DNA of 64,000 nt from Ignavibacteria bacterium. GTDB taxonomy: Bacteria > Bacteroidota > Ignavibacteria > SZUA-365. A model generated the notes under the pieces. That model made no database searches, had not been told where the DNA came from, and saw only the letters and a list, made by a program, of their open reading frames with translations. The stretch is from positions 1 to 64,000 of the forward strand of contig JADKJW010000007.1 in the NCBI GenBank assembly GCA_016720835.1, given 5' to 3'. A program made the translations under genes and the position numbers. Below, one piece after another: positions 19,449-26,125 of the stretch (position 1 is the stretch's first letter; every line of letters starts with the position of its first letter).

Positions 19449-20015
19449 ATGCATGAACGGCGATATTCCGCGGCGATCGAGCGGCTCCGGGCCCCGGAGC
19501 GGATCACGTTGCTCGAAATCGAACGCGTCACCGCACTCAGCCTCGAGGGCGTATCGGCCGGAAACGTGATGGATATCGGCACCGGAAGCGGGCTCTTTGC
19601 CGAAGCGTTCGCGGGCAGGGGACTCGCGGTGACGGGAGTGGACACGAATCCGGAGATGCTCGCCGCCGCGCGGGAATTCGTCCCCGACGGCGATTTCGTC
19701 CAGGGAGCGTTCGAGGAACTGCCCTTCGAGGACGCGTCGTTCGACCTCGTCTTTCTCGGGCACGTGCTGCACGAGGCCGATGATCTCCTGCACGCGCTCG
19801 CGGAAGCGAAGCGCTGCGCTCGCGTCCGCGTGGCGATTCTGGAGTGGCCGTACAAGGAGGAGGACAAGGGACCGCCGCAGCATCACCGCCTGCAGCCGGA
19901 CGATATCCTCCTCGCCGCCTCGGCGGTCGGATTTTCGCGGATTGAATGGATTACGTTGGAGCATATGGAATATTTCCGGCTCGGGATCACGGAACACGGC
20001 GGAGCGCATCGATAA
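19449..20015 (+). CDS. Class I SAM-dependent methyltransferase
   Basis: A 188-residue cytoplasmic methyltransferase. Motif I is VMDIGTGSGLFAEAF, motif II ends in VTGVDTNPEML, and motif IV is FDLVFLGHVLHE, which is typical of Methyltransf_11/25 domains. The C-terminal half contains LEWPYKEEDKGPP, found in ubiquinone-like or small-molecule methyltransferases of this class; the substrate is not identifiable. The start is ATG 19449, with GGAGGGA six bases upstream; an upstream in-frame ATG at 19431 has no RBS. It is read away from the histidine kinase gene, with 131 bases between them. It appears to be a single-gene unit. Confidence 0.85.
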   Translation: MHERRYSAAIERLRAPERITLLEIERVTALSLEGVSAGNVMDIGTGSGLFAEAFAGRGLAVTGVDTNPEMLAAAREFVPDGDFVQGAFEELPFEDASFDLVFLGHVLHEADDLLHALAEAKRCARVRVAILEWPYKEEDKGPPQHHRLQPDDILLAASAVGFSRIEWITLEHMEYFRLGITEHGGAHR

Positions 20016-20126
20016 GATGATATCAGCGCGCTGAACGGTTCCGTTCCGCAGGCATTGCGTTGACTTTTCGACATTCATCCCCGACACCGGACTTCCCGCG
20101 TTCATAGCGGCCGATCCCGCGGTTCG

Positions 20127-20162
20127 AAAAAAATGCCGCCCCGCGCGTGCGGAGCGGCATTT
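20127..20162 (-). terminator. Rho-independent terminator after the rhodanese gene
   Basis: On the minus strand AAATGCCGC and GCGGCATTT form a 9-base stem, extended by partial pairing in the GC-rich loop and followed by TTTT. It lies about 20 bases beyond the rhodanese stop codon. Confidence 0.85.
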
Positions 20163-20183
20163 CCCGACAGGGAGAAGGCGAGC

Positions 20184-21179
20184 TTACTTGACGTACGGGA
20201 AATTCATGCAATCGACGGTGGCGTCGTACGCGGTTTTCTTGGCGTCCTTCATGGTCTGCCAAATCATGCCCTGCGTTCCGAGGCCGAGGCTCTTCGCATC
20301 GTAGCCCATGACGCGGAGGATGGCGGCGACGTTCGCGCTGGTCTGTCCCGAATAGCAGTACACCACGATGGTCTTGTTCGTCGGCAGCGTCTTGAGGAAT
20401 TTCGCGAGCTTGAGATCGGCCTTCGGCGTGTACTGGATGGCGCCCGGGATGTGCTTGAGCGTGGTATAATCGGCGAGCGGCCAGTAATTGATGATGTAGA
20501 ACTGCGTCGGATCGGGCATCACCTGCGCGATGGAAATCGAGCTCTTCGAGTATCCGCCCGCGAGGACGGAGTCGATGCGCACTTTCAGAATGTCGGCGCC
20601 GCTGGTCTTGCCCGTGCTGAGCGTCGGAAGCGAGCCCGGAGCCGCCATCGCGGTCGGCGTGTCGACGAAGGTGCTTGCGTACTGGCTCGAGCACTGCGTG
20701 GTGAGCTTGTCGAAATCCGCGTGCCAGGACGACATGCCGAACTTCATCGAGAAGGCGGTGTTGTATCCCGACATGCGCAGGATGGACGTCGCGAAGGCCG
20801 CGGACTGGCCGGTGTAGCAGATCACCACGACCTTGTCGTACGCGGTGAGATTCACGGTCTTCATGTGCGTGAGGATGTCGGCGATCAGCACGTTCACGGC
20901 GCCGGCCACGTGGCCCTTGTCGTAGTCGACCTTGGCGCGCACGTCGACGAGGTAGAACTTCTTCGCGCCGTTGATGTCCTCGTACACCATCTGGGCGGTC
21001 ACGATCGCCGGACAATCGGTGTTGAGGTAGCCGCCGGTCGTCCCCTCGAGCGCCTGGACGACGAGTTCGGCTTCATTGACGACGACGGGCGGTGTGACGG
21101 GACTGTCGTCGTTCGAGCAGCTGCTCACGAACAGGAGGACGGGAATCAGGAGGGTGAGGAATCTCGCATTGCGAATCAT
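20184..21179 (-). CDS. Lipoprotein with two rhodanese-like domains
   Basis: A 331-residue lipoprotein. The ATG at 21179 has GGAG eight bases upstream and opens the signal MIRNARFLTLLIPVLLFVSSC. Two rhodanese folds follow: the first (about residues 55-150) has the loop VICYTGQSA, the second (about 215-315) VYCYSGQTS. Each keeps the active-site cysteine that could carry a persulfide. Rhodaneses transfer sulfane sulfur; an envelope-anchored tandem form suggests periplasmic sulfur handling. The gene follows the 11-heme lipoprotein by 54 bases on the same strand and ends in a clear terminator, so the two form an operon linking electron transfer and sulfur chemistry. The physiological donor and acceptor are not known. 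Confidence 0.85.
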   Translation of the reverse strand: MIRNARFLTLLIPVLLFVSSCSNDDSPVTPPVVVNEAELVVQALEGTTGGYLNTDCPAIVTAQMVYEDINGAKKFYLVDVRAKVDYDKGHVAGAVNVLIADILTHMKTVNLTAYDKVVVICYTGQSAAFATSILRMSGYNTAFSMKFGMSSWHADFDKLTTQCSSQYASTFVDTPTAMAAPGSLPTLSTGKTSGADILKVRIDSVLAGGYSKSSISIAQVMPDPTQFYIINYWPLADYTTLKHIPGAIQYTPKADLKLAKFLKTLPTNKTIVVYCYSGQTSANVAAILRVMGYDAKSLGLGTQGMIWQTMKDAKKTAYDATVDCMNFPYVK

Positions 21180-21233
21180 GATGTGCTCCGAAACAGGTGA
21201 TGTGGGAGGGGATGGAGGTGCGATGATGTTCAT

Positions 21234-22565
21234 TTATTTCCAGCTCGCGGGGAGCTTGCCGTCGACGATCACGCTCTGGTTGGCGACCACTTCAAACGGC
21301 TGCAGATCGCTCTGGAAGAGGAACCACTGCTTGTTGCGTCCGTCGATGATGTGGCAGGCGTCGTAGCAGGGTTTGCCGGCCTCGGTCTTCGTGCGCTCGG
21401 TCCAGCGCTGGATGTTGTGCGGCGAGGCGAGCTTGAACGTGGGGGCGGCCGCGAAGTTGCTCATGGTCGGCACGCCGAACTTGTCCCAGGTGTCCGGTGC
21501 GAAGGGCGCGTTGCGCACCACGGCGAACTTGTACGTTTTGGTCTGCGGCATCGCGTTCATGCCGATCTTGAAGGCGAAGTAGGGTCCGTTGCGCACGCCT
21601 TCCGCGCTCACGTGGCAGCTTCCGCAGTTCTGATAGGTCTGCGAGTGGCAGGTGTAGCAGCTGAGGTTGTCCCAGTGCAGCGTATGGAAGCTGTTGGACT
21701 TCGACTTGGCGGCGTGGCAATCGACACACTGCGGCAGGTCCTTGACCTGGTACCGGTTCGTGTACACCGTGCCGTCGCCGTGCATTTCCTTGCCGCTGTG
21801 GCAGTTCGTGCAGGAGCCGCCGGGAATCTTCGTGTAGTGGATGTCGGGGCGCGTGCCGAAGGCCTCGCCGAAGTACGCGTTGGCGACGCGCGCGGAGTGG
21901 CAGGCGGTGCAGTTGAGGCGCATGTCGGGCGCCTTCTCGAAATTGTGCGCGGAAAGGAAGCCGCCGCCGGCCTGCTTCGGGCGCTGCACGTGGCATTCGC
22001 CGCAGGAGGCGTGGCACTTGCCGCAGTAGGTGTCGTAGCCCTTCTTCAGGTCCGTGGGGAAGAGGTCGTAGCTCGGGAAGCCGCCGCGCAGCGCGACCAT
22101 GTGCTTCTGGCCGGAGCCGGACGTGTGGATGTTGGTCTTGTCCATCGCCGCGATGGCCGCATGGCAGGTGCCGCAGTATTTCTGCGCGTCCTTCGACGGC
22201 GCGCCGACGAAGGTGCCCGTGTGCGCGGCTTTCTTGTCGACGGCCGGTTCCACGCCGCCGTGACAGTCCACGCATTTCAGCTTGCCGTGCGTGGAGGCAA
22301 GGAATTTCTGGCCGTTGGGGCCGCCGACATACACTTTCTGCCAGGCTTCCATTTCCGGCAGGGTTCCGCCGCAGCCGCCTTCGCCGGGATCGGACGGCGG
22401 ATTCGGATCGGCGACGGCCTTGAGCGTCGCCTCGTTGCCGTGGCAGCCGATGCAGGTCATCGAAACGGCGGGAGGCGGCGGCGTCACCGGGTCTTCCTTC
22501 TTCGTGCAGGAGGCGAGCAGGAGAAGCAACACTCCGGCCAGCATGAGGGATGATGTGCGTTTCAT
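21234..22565 (-). CDS. Multiheme c-type cytochrome lipoprotein (11 heme sites)
   Basis: A 443-residue lipoprotein (signal MKRTSSLMLAGVLLLLLASC) with ten CxxCH heme motifs (CIGCH, CVDCH, CGTCH, CGKCH, CGECH, CTACH, CTNCH, CVDCH, CYTCH, CGSCH) and one CxxxCH near the end (CYDACH). It is expected on the periplasmic or outer face as an electron-transfer wire or reductase. The Lys/Pro-rich linker after the anchor is usual for surface lipoproteins. It is the first gene of an operon with the double-rhodanese lipoprotein. A -24/-12-like sequence lies about 125 bases upstream. No catalytic signature of a known nitrite, sulfite or tetrathionate reductase was recognised. Confidence 0.9.
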   Translation of the reverse strand: MKRTSSLMLAGVLLLLLASCTKKEDPVTPPPPAVSMTCIGCHGNEATLKAVADPNPPSDPGEGGCGGTLPEMEAWQKVYVGGPNGQKFLASTHGKLKCVDCHGGVEPAVDKKAAHTGTFVGAPSKDAQKYCGTCHAAIAAMDKTNIHTSGSGQKHMVALRGGFPSYDLFPTDLKKGYDTYCGKCHASCGECHVQRPKQAGGGFLSAHNFEKAPDMRLNCTACHSARVANAYFGEAFGTRPDIHYTKIPGGSCTNCHSGKEMHGDGTVYTNRYQVKDLPQCVDCHAAKSKSNSFHTLHWDNLSCYTCHSQTYQNCGSCHVSAEGVRNGPYFAFKIGMNAMPQTKTYKFAVVRNAPFAPDTWDKFGVPTMSNFAAAPTFKLASPHNIQRWTERTKTEAGKPCYDACHIIDGRNKQWFLFQSDLQPFEVVANQSVIVDGKLPASWK

Positions 22566-22690
22566 AGGTGCAGTCTCTTGGTTATGGGAATGAATCGGGA
22601 TGTTTTGTCACAGGGGGGACGGACAATGTGGCGATTCGGTCTCCGGATGGCGTATATCACTAAACGATTGCATCACCATCAGTTGATATT

Positions 22691-22706
22691 AGCATGTTTG
22701 ATGCCA
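22691..22706 (-). promoter_or_regulatory. Candidate sigma-54 promoter for the multiheme/rhodanese operon
   Basis: On the minus strand TGGCATCAAACATGCT keeps GG and GC exactly ten bases apart and matches TGGCAC-N5-TTGCA except at two or three positions. It would give a leader of about 115 bases before the ATG at 22565. Confidence 0.4.
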
Positions 22707-22714
22707 GACTATTC

Positions 22715-22733
22715 TGCACGTGCCCGGCGTGCA
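22715..22733. promoter_or_regulatory. Inverted repeat next to the candidate -24 element
   Basis: TGCACG and CGTGCA are perfect 6-base arms separated by seven bases. The site ends about ten bases upstream of the -24/-12-like sequence, closer than a normal activator site, so it may bind a different regulator. Confidence 0.4.
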
Positions 22734-22825
22734 TCGGAAAAGTATACATCCTTTTCGATGACCGCCGGGCAATTGTTGTGCAGTATTACGCGAAGCCGCG
22801 AATGCCGATCGGAAGGCGGGAGCGA

Positions 22826-23008
22826 TTAATGCAGACGTTCGATATGGTCGACGAGGGTGCCTACCGCGAATTGCGCATGTCCGAGCTTGTCCCGTGTTTC
22901 CTTTGCCGTGATGAGCCCGTTTTCGACGGTGACGACGACGTAGTACGGCGCGCGTCCGAAGTGCCGGCTGATGGTGCTTCCATCTTCTGAGACTGCTGCG
23001 ATTTTCAT
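22826..23008 (-). CDS. Short NifX/NifB-family (FeMo-cofactor type) protein, internally shortened
   Basis: A 60-residue protein. Residues 1-47 match the start of the dinitrogenase iron-molybdenum cofactor family (MKIAAVSEDGSTISRHFGRA, then YYVVVTVENG and the GHAQF block). The last 12 residues (GTLVDHIERLH) match the very end of full-length relatives of about 110-130 residues. The middle of the domain appears to be missing without a frame change. RBS AAGGA lies eight bases before the ATG, and the gene starts 12 bases after the preceding 54-residue gene, so it is the third gene of a coupled operon. It may be a functional minimal form or an internal-deletion remnant. Confidence 0.7.
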   Translation of the reverse strand: MKIAAVSEDGSTISRHFGRAPYYVVVTVENGLITAKETRDKLGHAQFAVGTLVDHIERLH

Positions 23009-23020
23009 GACGTGTCCTTG

Positions 23021-23185
23021 TTATTGCATGTGAAAGAATGCGCACGATGAACACAGGTGATGCACCAGTGTTCCAACACTCAGGAGCACTCCGAGAACGA
23101 TGACATGGACGAGGAATCCTTCCCAGAGGATGGAGACGTTCGTGGACTGATGGAGAACGGTTGTGATACGAGGCGAGCTGTTCAT
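23021..23185 (-). CDS. 54-residue small membrane protein
   Basis: A small protein with one strong hydrophobic span (EGFLVHVIVLGVLLSVGTLV) and a C-terminal tail with two cysteines and several histidines (HHLCSSCAFFHM), which could bind metal. The ATG overlaps the upstream stop as ATGA, and AAGGAAGG lies upstream of it, so translation is coupled to the NifX-like gene. The next gene starts 12 bases after its stop with its own RBS. This arrangement makes it a likely real gene despite its size. No family was recognised. Confidence 0.65.
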   Translation of the reverse strand: MNSSPRITTVLHQSTNVSILWEGFLVHVIVLGVLLSVGTLVHHLCSSCAFFHMQ

Positions 23186-23514
23186 GAGGTACCTTCCTTT
23201 CCTGCGACTGCACCCGCGGAGGCATGCAGCGCGATAAATTGTGTGAGAACCTCCTCGACATCGCCTTGCACCCAGGGGATGACGCGGATGCGCGATCCCC
23301 GGAGCATGCGCACGCACTGCTCCGTCAGCCCTCCGCAGATGAGGACGCGTACTCCCAGCCCTTCCAGCACCTGGCGCCCGCCTCGCGGGTCAAGATGCAT
23401 GGAAGTGCGCGTCAACACTTTCCCGTCATGGACCTTCACGAGAAGGAAACAATCAGCGCAGTCCAGACGCGCGGAAACGCGGTTCCCAAATGTGGTGATG
23501 GCGATGGTGGTCAT
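23182..23514 (-). CDS. NifX/NifB-family (dinitrogenase Fe-Mo cofactor type) protein
   Basis: A 110-residue member of the family PF02579, which includes NifX, NafY and the orange proteins that bind Fe-Mo or Mo-Cu clusters. The fold signatures are visible: TIAITTFGNRVSARLDCADC at the start, and VLICGGLTEQCVRML followed by VIPWVQGDVEEVL at the end. Cys19 and Cys22 (CADC) and Cys66 could take part in cluster or redox chemistry. No nif genes are nearby, so a role in nitrogenase assembly is not supported. The ATG at 23514 has AAGGAG upstream and is the first gene after a sigma-54 promoter. It is translationally coupled to the small membrane protein. Confidence 0.82.
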   Translation of the reverse strand: MTTIAITTFGNRVSARLDCADCFLLVKVHDGKVLTRTSMHLDPRGGRQVLEGLGVRVLICGGLTEQCVRMLRGSRIRVIPWVQGDVEEVLTQFIALHASAGAVAGKEGTS

Positions 23515-23542
23515 CGAAAGACACTCCTTTCGAAACCGTATC

Positions 23543-23557
23543 GCAATTCACGAGCCA
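23543..23557 (-). promoter_or_regulatory. Sigma-54 (-24/-12) promoter of the NifX-like operon
   Basis: On the minus strand TGGCTCGTGAATTGC matches TGGCACG-N4-TTGC with one mismatch and has ten bases between GG and GC. The predicted start site is about 17 bases upstream of the ATG, with the AAGGAG site inside that short leader. Confidence 0.8.
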
Positions 23558-23618
23558 GAAACCGCAGGCGGGAATCCTGCGAAAAACCGCTCTTCGGCCC
23601 GCCAGCTCCGCGTCAACC

Positions 23619-23665
23619 GTTGCGCATACGCGACTGTGCGCGTGCAACAGTTGCGTGGATGCAAC
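23619..23665. promoter_or_regulatory. Two 16-base dyads, likely enhancer sites for the PAS sigma-54 activator
   Basis: GTTGCGCATACGCGAC (23619-23634) and GTTGCGTGGATGCAAC (23650-23665) share the plan GTTGCG-N4-CGCAAC with one mismatch each. Their starts are 31 bases apart, about three helical turns. They lie about 90-130 bases upstream of the predicted start site and within ten bases of the end of the activator gene. Confidence 0.7.
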
Positions 23666-23673
23666 GCGTGGGA

Positions 23674-25011
23674 TCAGAGCAGGCCGTGCTTCTTCATCAT
23701 GCGCCAGAGCGAGCTTCGATGGATGCCGAGCGCTTTCGCGACATGTATCTTCACGCCCTTGTGCCGGATGAGCGCATCCACGAGAGCCTGCCGCTCCAGT
23801 GCGTCGAGCGGGGAACTCGAAAGGGGATGAGGCGCCTCCACCCGCATCGTCATTTCACCTGGAAGGTGCGCGAGGCTGATGAGGCCGCCGCGGCACATGA
23901 TGAACGCGTGCTCGAGAACATTCTCCAGCTCACGGACGTTTCCCGGGAAGGGGTATCGCATGAACAGTTCCAGCACTTCCTCCGAAACGCCCGCAATATC
24001 GCGATCCATTTTAAGGTTCAGTTTCTCGACGAAGCGCGCCACGAGCAGAGGAATATCGTCCCGTCGATCGGAGAGCGGCGGCAGGAGCAGCTTGACGACG
24101 TTCAGCCGGAAGTACAGATCGTCGCGGAAGGAGCCGGACTCCACGAGTTTCGACACGTCCTCCTTCGAGGCGGCGATCACCCGGACACTCGTCCGCACCG
24201 CGGCGGATGCGCCGAGAGGGGTGTACTCACGCTCCTGCAGGACGCGCAGCAGTTTCACCTGCGTCGCGCGCGGGAGGCTGTCCACTTCGTCGAGGAAGAG
24301 GCTTCCGCCCTCCGCGAGCGCGAAACGTCCGGGTTTGTCCCTGCGCGCGTCGGTGAACGCGCCCTGCACGTACCCGAACAATTCCGATTCAAGCAGCGCG
24401 TCGGGAAGCGCGCCGCAATTCACGGCGACGAAGGGGCCCTGCGCGCGCGGACTCAAATTGTGTATCGCCCGGGCGAAGAGTTCCTTCCCCGAGCCGCTCG
24501 GGCCCTGTATCAATACGGAGCTTTCGCTTTCCGCGATATACGGAAGGATATCAAACAATTTCCGCATCGCATGATTTTTCGACACGATGTCGTGAAATGT
24601 GTACCTGCCGGCGATTTCCTTGCGAAGCTCTTCCAGCGCGGAAAGATCGCGGAAGGATTCGACGCCTCCGACGATCGCGCCGGAATCGTCGTGCAGCACC
24701 GCGGTGCTGATGCTGATGGGGATTTGCTTCCCGTCGCCGCGCAGGATGTTCACCTGCTTCCCGATGGTTTCCTCGCCCGTCTCGAACGAGCACTTAAGGG
24801 CGCAGGTCCGTTCGCAGATGTTTGCGCGCAGCACCTCGAAGCAGAATTGCCCGACGGCGCTGCCGCGCGGCACGCCGGTGATGCGCTCCGCCGCCCTGTT
24901 GAACGATGTGATCCGCATCGCCGTATCCACGGTGAACACGCCGTCGGCGATGCTGTCGAGGATGGTGTTCGCGTGAATCGTGGGGACGGTCTTGCCGGGA
25001 GTGTCGCTCAT
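23674..25011 (-). CDS. PAS-domain sigma-54 transcriptional activator
   Basis: A 445-residue activator. Residues about 10-125 are a PAS domain (LDSIADGVFTVDTAMRITSF) containing four cysteines at about 57, 66, 70 and 74 (FCFEVLRANICERTCALKC), a pattern suited to redox, metal or Fe-S sensing. The AAA+ domain (about 145-370) has Walker A GPSGSGKE, the sigma-54 contact loop as GAFTDA instead of GAFTGA (a known natural variant) and Walker B SLFLDEVDS. A Fis-type helix-turn-helix closes the protein (HVAKALGIHRSSLWRMM). The start is ATG 25011; a TTG at 25056 is less likely. It lies 159 bases upstream of the NifX-like operon on the same strand, and the paired dyads sit directly after it. Confidence 0.9.
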   Translation of the reverse strand: MSDTPGKTVPTIHANTILDSIADGVFTVDTAMRITSFNRAAERITGVPRGSAVGQFCFEVLRANICERTCALKCSFETGEETIGKQVNILRGDGKQIPISISTAVLHDDSGAIVGGVESFRDLSALEELRKEIAGRYTFHDIVSKNHAMRKLFDILPYIAESESSVLIQGPSGSGKELFARAIHNLSPRAQGPFVAVNCGALPDALLESELFGYVQGAFTDARRDKPGRFALAEGGSLFLDEVDSLPRATQVKLLRVLQEREYTPLGASAAVRTSVRVIAASKEDVSKLVESGSFRDDLYFRLNVVKLLLPPLSDRRDDIPLLVARFVEKLNLKMDRDIAGVSEEVLELFMRYPFPGNVRELENVLEHAFIMCRGGLISLAHLPGEMTMRVEAPHPLSSSPLDALERQALVDALIRHKGVKIHVAKALGIHRSSLWRMMKKHGLL

Positions 25012-25360
25012 GTGCCATTGACACCGTGGAGGAAGCAGAACATGTACATTAAACAATCAACAAGGAATGTGCAAGGACCGCCCACCATGACGCGCTGCGG
25101 AGTGGCGGTGGGTTCCGACAATCCTTGCCGTGTGCGCGGCATGAATCGTCGAGTGCCACGTTCCCGATCTGCACAGATCAGCGATTCCGATCCAAATATG
25201 GTGTGTCGCGATGTGGCACGGTAATCGACAGGAAGGCATACAGCGGCCGCATGCAGGCGCCCAGGCTCCTTTCGCATGAGTGACTTTCGACGCGCAGATC
25301 CTGCAAGCTGTCGCATGAGAAACCACCATTCCATTCGTTCTTCCACATCAGAGGTTCACC
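25012..25360. other. Intergenic region between divergent genes
   Basis: About 350 bases between the PAS activator and the DUF2202 lipoprotein. TGGCACG at 25214-25220 is a perfect -24 half, but the matching -12 GC is absent. GATCTGTGCAGATC-like and TGCCGTGTGCGCGGCA self-complementary stretches are present. No gene was seen. Confidence 0.35.
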
Positions 25361-26035
25361 ATGAAAACTCTTCCCGTTCTTCTCCTCCTTCTGGGCTCGC
25401 TGGCGGCCGCCGGGTGCGCGGATGACGCGGCAGTCGGTCCGCAATCGCAAAATCCGGACGACACGGAGCAGCTCGAAATGCTCACCACATCGATCAATGC
25501 CATCGCCCTGTCGTCCATCAACGATACCGTAATTGCGGGACTCCGGCACATGCGCGAAGAGGAAAAACTCGCGCGCGACGTCTATCAGTATTTCTTTGAG
25601 AAATACGGGACGAACATCTTCGGCAATATCGCGAGAAGCGAAGCCACGCATATGGCGGCGGTGAAGGTGCTGCTCGACCGGTATGGCGTGACGGATCCGG
25701 TCACGTCGGACGTCCGGGGCGCGTTTGTCGATCCGAAAATGACCGCGCTCTACACGCAATTGACGGGCGCGGGAGCGAAGAGCCTGCTCGACGCCTTCAT
25801 TGTCGGCGCGACGATCGAGGACCTGGATATCAAGGATCTGATGGATCTGAGCGCCGGCATCGCCGCGCAGGATATTCTGCTGGTCTATGGAAATCTCACG
25901 AAAGGATCGCGGAATCATCTGCGTTCGTTCCATGCACAAATCCTCGCCGCCAACGGCGCCTACCAGCCGCAGTTCATTTCGAAAGCATTGTTCGACAGCA
26001 TCGTGGGAAGCGCCAGGGAACGAGGCCGTCGCTGA
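25361..26035 (+). CDS. DUF2202 ferritin-like lipoprotein
   Basis: A 224-residue lipoprotein (signal MKTLPVLLLLLGSLAAAGC). Residues about 60-205 match DUF2202, a ferritin-like four-helix domain: HMREEEKLARDVYQYF supplies one Glu-rich metal helix, IARSEATHMAAV the next, and AGIAAQDILLVYGNL the third. Such proteins may bind iron or other metals. Its anchoring in the envelope near multiheme cytochromes suggests a role in metal or redox handling, which is inference from context. The gene ends before a 13-base stem-loop shared with the convergent octaheme cytochrome operon. Confidence 0.85.
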   Translation: MKTLPVLLLLLGSLAAAGCADDAAVGPQSQNPDDTEQLEMLTTSINAIALSSINDTVIAGLRHMREEEKLARDVYQYFFEKYGTNIFGNIARSEATHMAAVKVLLDRYGVTDPVTSDVRGAFVDPKMTALYTQLTGAGAKSLLDAFIVGATIEDLDIKDLMDLSAGIAAQDILLVYGNLTKGSRNHLRSFHAQILAANGAYQPQFISKALFDSIVGSARERGRR

Positions 26036-26068
26036 CATTCGCCGATTCGCCGGTTGCGGTCTGTCAAC

Positions 26069-26106
26069 ACAACGCCGCGCACCTCGGATGAGATGCGCGG
26101 CGTTGT
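26069..26106. terminator. Stem-loop between convergent genes, probable bidirectional terminator
   Basis: ACAACGCCGCGCA and TGCGCGGCGTTGT form a perfect 13-base stem around a 12-base loop, midway between two convergent stop codons. No T run follows, so it may work as an mRNA end-protecting hairpin instead. Confidence 0.65.
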
Positions 26107-26125
26107 GCCGTATCGGCCGGAGGGA

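Noticed and set aside
23182..23514. Nitrogenase cofactor assembly role for the NifX-like protein
   Set aside because: No nifHDK, nifE or nifN gene is present and the family has many members unrelated to nitrogen fixation.
25211..25230. Sigma-54 promoter for the DUF2202 lipoprotein
   Set aside because: TGGCACG is a perfect -24 half, but the GC at the -12 position is absent at the required spacing.
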